Shown here: piece by piece, positions 54,001 through 60,000 of the stretch
Numbering within the stretch: position 1 is the first letter of the stretch
Layout of the letters: every line of letters begins with the position of its first letter
Source of the DNA: Pegoplata infirma
Lineage: Eukaryota > Arthropoda > Insecta > Diptera > Anthomyiidae
Reading direction: 5' to 3'
NCBI GenBank assembly: GCA_963921195.1
Contig: OY992537.1
Coordinates: 125,537,347 to 125,601,346, forward strand
DNA length: 64,000 nt
Position numbers and translations under genes: made by a program
The notes under the pieces: generated by a model
Told to the model about the DNA's origin: nothing
Database searches by the model: none
Seen by the model: only the letters and a program-made list of their open reading frames with translations

Positions 54001-57000
54001 TTGGCTTGTATTGATATTAAATGTCAAAATCCTTGCACAGAATTGTCGCCATGCGCCAGCTCAGCCCAATGTAGTGTCCTGGATAGTGTTCCCGTGCGTA
54101 CTATGGTCTGCCAATGTCCTGCCTCATATGTTCCAGATACTAGAGGCGAATGTAAACAATTGGTATTGCAAAGTCCCCCTGGCTGTACTTCTGATTCTGA
54201 CTGTTCCGATCAAGAGGCTTGTATAAATAGACAATGTCGCAATCCTTGTAATTGTGGCACCAATGCCGTTTGTCAAGTTACCAATCATCGTGCCATATGT
54301 TCCTGTCAAGATGGTTTCGAAGGCAATCCTTATACTTTGTGTAGATCTATTGGTTGTCGTGTCGATAGTGAATGTGACTCCGGCAAGGCTTGTGTTAATG
54401 GAAATTGCATTAGTCCATGTTTGGTTAATGATCCTTGTGGCATCAATGCTGAATGCTATGTGCAATCTAATCGTGCCCAATGTAAATGCAAGAGTGGTTA
54501 TAGAGGAAATGCTTATGAAAGATGTCGTGTCATTGGCTGTCAATCGAATAATGATTGTCCTACTGATAAATTCTGTCAAAACGAACAATGTGTTAATCCT
54601 TGTGTCTACCAAAATACTTGCTCTCCCAGGGCCGAGTGTAGAGCTCAAAATCATTTGGCCGTATGTCGCTGTCCTGCTGGATTCTTAGGTAATCCTTATG
54701 TCGATTGTAGACCTGAACCACAACCCACATGCAGATTAGATATTGATTGTCCCTCGCGTTTGGCTTGTATTCAAAATGAATGTGTTGATCCATGTTTAGT
54801 TTTGGAACCATGTAATAGACCAGCTCAGTGTGAGGTAACACCCACGTCACCTGTAAGAACTATGATTTGTATTTGTCCCGATGGCTATATAAGCAGTGGT
54901 AGCGGAACTTGCAAACCTACTAAGACCATTATCGACGTAGGTGGTTGTATTGCCGACTCCGATTGTCCAGCCGATAAATCATGTGTTAAAGGTGTTTGCC
55001 GCGATCCCTGCAATTGTGGTGTAAATGCTGAGTGCCGTATTAAGGATCACAAACCTGTATGTACTTGTCGCCAAGGTTACGAAGGCAATCCAGAATTCGA
55101 ATGCTCTAAGGTAGAATGTTCGATTAACTCAGATTGTCCTTCTACTCATGCCTGCCGCAATCAATTGTGTGTACCCGCCTGTCAAGGAGAACAATGTGGT
55201 TCCAATGCTCAATGTTTGGCCGTTGATCATAGAGCAGTTTGTGAATGCTTGCCTGGATTCAGAGGAAATGCTCGTATATCTTGTGCTCCTCTGGGTTGTC
55301 GTACCGATGGTGAATGCCCCTCAGATAAGGCTTGTGTTAATGGGAAATGTGAAAATCCCTGTGATTCGACTGCTGCCTGTGCCATTGATGAAGTATGCAA
55401 AGTTTACCAACATAGACCCCAATGTGCTTGTCCTCCGGGTACTATAGCTCGTCGTAATGGTTGTGAGCCTTTAAGAGACATACCAATATGTCAATATGAC
55501 GGTGACTGTCCAAGTCAGACAGCTTGCATTCGAGGAGAATGTGTTAATCCATGTAATGCCACTCAACCTTGTGGTGTTAACGCTCAATGCCGTGTTTTGG
55601 ATACAGTACCCGTAAGAACTATGATATGCGAATGTTTGGAAGGCTATACTGGAAATGCTGCAGTGCAGTGTGATAAACGTTCACTGTGTGTAATTGAAAA
55701 GGGCTTTGTACGTGACATAGATGGTCAGTGTATATGTCCTCCTGGTACAGCCTTGGATGTCTATGAATATTGTACTCCCTGCTTACCGGAACAAGGCTTT
55801 AAGATTGATGAAACTGGTCACTGTGCTTGTGCTTTAGACAAAGGTTTTGTCATTGACGAAAGAGGTCGCTGTATATGTCCTACCGACGATGGTTATCGTC
55901 TAACAAGCAGTGGCGAATGTATTCCCGTAGATAAGCCCGAATGTGAAACCAATGATGATTGTGCTGATAATCGTTATTGCCATACCGAAACTAAGACTTG
56001 TGAAGATCCTTGCTTACTGAAGACTTGTGGTGTAAATGCTTTCTGTAATGCCATCAATCATCGTGCTCAATGCCAATGCATTGCTGGTTACTCTGGCAAT
56101 CCCGACTTGATATGTAATCATACCAATTTCCGTACTGACTTCCCAAGACCTGATATGGTTGTTAGTTGTTTAGCTGATGGTGTACAAGTTGAAATTCATA
56201 TAACCGAACCTGGATTTAATGGTGTCCTGTATGTTAAGGGTCACAGCAAGGATGAAGAATGTAGACGTGTTGTGAACCTTAACGGTGAAACTGTTCCACG
56301 TACTGAAATATTCCGTGTACACTTTGGTAGCTGTGGTATGCAAGCTGTCAAGGATATTGCTAGCTTTGTATTGGTTATACAAAAACATCCTAAATTGGTG
56401 ACGTATAAGGCTCAAGCTTATAACATTAAGTGTGTTTATCAAACGGGAGAAAAGAATGTTACGCTAGGCTTCAATGTATCCATGTTAACAACAGCTGGTA
56501 CAATAGCCAATACTGGACCACCGCCCATCTGTCAAATGAGAATTATTACACATGAGGGCGAAGAAATTAATTCCGCTGAAATTGGTGATAATCTGAAATT
56601 ACAAGTTGATATTGAACCAGCCAGTAAGTTTTCTTTTTTAAAAAGATATTTCATTCTTGAAATTGCATTTTACTGATTTTCCATTTTCCCTCCTCTTTAG
56701 CTATATATGGTGGTTTTGCCCGTTCATGTGTTGCCAAAACGATGGAAGATAATGTCGAAAATGAATATATTGTTACCGATGAAAATGGTTGCGCCACTGA
56801 TCCTTCGATATTCGGTGATTGGGAATATAATCCGGATACAAATAGCTTGTTGGCCAATTTCAATGCCTTTAAATTCCCTTCGTCGGATAATATACGCTTC
56901 CAATGTAATATACGTGTATGCTTTGGTAAATGTCAACCTGTCAATTGTCGTGGCTATAACGCTTTTGGTCGTCGTAGACGTCGTGCTATTGCCGACAATT

Positions 57001-60000
57001 CCACAGATGATGCTACTGCTATTGCTACGAATACCGGTGTCGAAGGTCAATTGAGAGAAGAGATAACAATTTCATCAAATGCTATATTGACATTTGAAAA
57101 GAGATCAACAGCGGGAGCTAATGATGCAAATAGTAAGTTATATTTTTATTTTTTTTATATAATTTATATGAAAGAGGAAATCTGTTCTTTGGAACATATA
57201 TAAAATAAAACTAGTAAGAAAGAAATAGTCAGTCAAGACCACATAATACCCTAAACCAGTGTTCCCGGAAAATGGGTCCTAAGTCAAAACATGAACCGGT
57301 TGGATCTAATTGAGTGAAATAGACCTTTTTTGTTGCCAATCGACCGATTTATCTGAATATCGGGAAAAATGTTTATATGGGACGAAGTCCAATTACACTA
57401 TGCTAGTCGCAAAAATAAACAAGCTGGGCACCCTGCTGGTAAAGCTAATTCGAAGTTAGCGCTCTTATTCGCGATATTCGCGATTTAAAAGCCTAGATAC
57501 TACAAAAATTAAATTTTTATGATTTTGGGATAGTTTTTAAATCTAAATTTAGAAAATGCATTGTATTTTTCGCGAAAAAAAAATTTTTTCGCTAAAAAAA
57601 AAAAAATTTACGCGAAAAAAACTTCTCAAAAAAAATTCTTTTTCGAAAAATCTTGTGTCTGTTATGTATTGTATTCTACTCATTTTCATAAATTAATAGC
57701 TAAATAAAATCAAATTGGAAAAAAAATTCGCGAAAAAAAATTCGCCAAAAAAAAAATCGCTAAAAAAATTTCCGCGATTAAATTTTTTTTTGTATATTCA
57801 ATTGAGTTTAGATGATAAAAATTCCGCAACTGTCTAAATAATATAAAAAAATAGTTTTTTTACTTAAAAATAAAATAATCGCGAATATCGCTAATACATA
57901 CGTTAACTTTGAAAAAACTGATATTACAATGGGATTTAGTGTACTCTAACTAGCATTATCAGATGACTGTCGTAAATTCAAATCAAACTAAAAATATTTG
58001 TATTGAACCAATTTTTTCACGAAAATAAAGACTTTTCGCAAACAAAAAATTTTTTTTCGAAAAATTTTGTGTCTGTAATGTATTGTATTCTACTGATTTT
58101 CATAAATTAATAGCAAAATAAAAAAAAATTGGAAAAAAAATTTCGCGAAAAAAAATCCGCGAAAAAAAAATTCGCTAAAAAAAAAATCCCGCGAATAATT
58201 TTTTTTTTTTTGTATATTCAATAGAGTTTAGATAATAAAAATTCCACAACTGTCTAAATAATATAAAAAAATAGTTTTTTTACTTAAAAATAAAATAATC
58301 GCGAATATCGCTAATACATCCCAGCAAAACTTAGATTACCAAATAAGGTATAAAATAAGGTATAGGATCTCTTATTTTATACATTGCAGCATTGATGATT
58401 TTAACAGGCGATGAGACTCAAAGTAATGCATCCACATTATCACAAAGAATACCAGTAAGGTATAAAATAAGTCATAAATTTATAACGAAGAATACGAGTA
58501 AGGTGTAAAATATATGATATTTTATAGGTTACGAGAAATGAAATAATATAGCATACCAGAAGATAATATATAAGGTGTTACGAGTAGTGAAAAAGTAATT
58601 TTGTATTAAATTTACTCACGTGATTGTAAGTGAGTGTAAGAAGATAAAATATGCTCGTGAGTGTGTGTCGTTAGAAATTTCCTGTCGTGAGCCCATCTCT
58701 AGTTTAAACTTTATTTATTTAATTATTTTTTATGTTATTGTAATGCATTATGCATTATGCATCCAATTATAAATAATGCATTATTTCAAACTTTCAAATA
58801 ATACATAATGTAACCAAATATAAGTCATCCATGATTTAATGTTTAGAAATAATAAATATGAAATACATTTTTTCCAATAATCATGCATTAAGTAGCAAAT
58901 TATTGGTAATGCATTATTTTTCACTTTAAAATAATACGTTGTGGAACAAATTTTTTTTCGAAAAATTTTGTGTCTGTTATGTATTGTATTCTACTCATTT
59001 TCATAAATTAATAGCAAAATAAAAAAAAAATTAATAAAAAATTTCGCGAAAAAAAAATTCGCAAAAAAAAATTCCGCGAATAAAATCTTTTTTTTTTTGT
59101 ATATTCAATAGAGTTAAGATGATAAAAATTCAGCAATTGTCTAAATAATATAAAAAAATGTTTTTTTTTTACTTAAAAATAAAAAAATAAAAAAATCGCG
59201 AATATCGCTACGTTAACTTTTAAAAGACTCGAAAATTGTTGTGTATGTTATGTATTGTATTCTACTCATTTTTATAAATTAATAGCAAAATAAAAAAAAT
59301 TTGGAAAAAAAATTCGCGAAAAAAAATTTCGCGAAAAAAATATCGCAAAAAAAAAATCGCAAAAAAAAAATCGCGAAAAAAAAATCGCGAAAAAAAAAAT
59401 CGCGAAAAAAAATTTCCGCGAATAAATTTTTTTGAGTATTCAATAGAGTTTAGATAACAAACATTCAGCAATTGTCTAAATAATATAAAAAATTGTTCTT
59501 TTTTAATTAAAAATAAAAAATAAAATAATCGCGAATATCGCTAATACGCTAACTTTGAAAAAACTGATATTACAATGGGATTTTGTGTGCACAAACTGTG
59601 TAAATTCAAATCAAACTAAAAGTATTTGTATTGAACCAATTTTTTCACAAAAATAAAGATTTTTCGCCAACAAAAAAAAAAAATCGAAAAATTTTGTGTC
59701 TGTAATGTAACGTATTCTACTCATTTTCATAAGTTAATAGCTAAATAAAATCAAATTGAAAAAAAATTCGCCAAAAAAATTTCGCAAAAAAAAATTCGCC
59801 AAAAAAAAATTTCCGCGAATAAATTTTTTTTTTGAGTATTCAATAGAGTTTAGATAATAAACATTCAGCAATTCTCTAAGTAATATAAAAAATAGTTTTT
59901 TTTTACTTAAATAGAACAAAAAAAAATTAATCGCGAATATCGCTAATATATACGTTAACTTTGAAAAAAATGATATTTCAATGGGATTTAGTGTATACAC

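Noticed and set aside
127..57132. Other multi-EGF proteins (Notch, Crumbs, fibrillin-like) as identity
   Set aside because: None has the alternating DPY module (RPECxxNSxC..ACxNxKCxDPCPG) or ends in a ZP domain with furin site and transmembrane helix.
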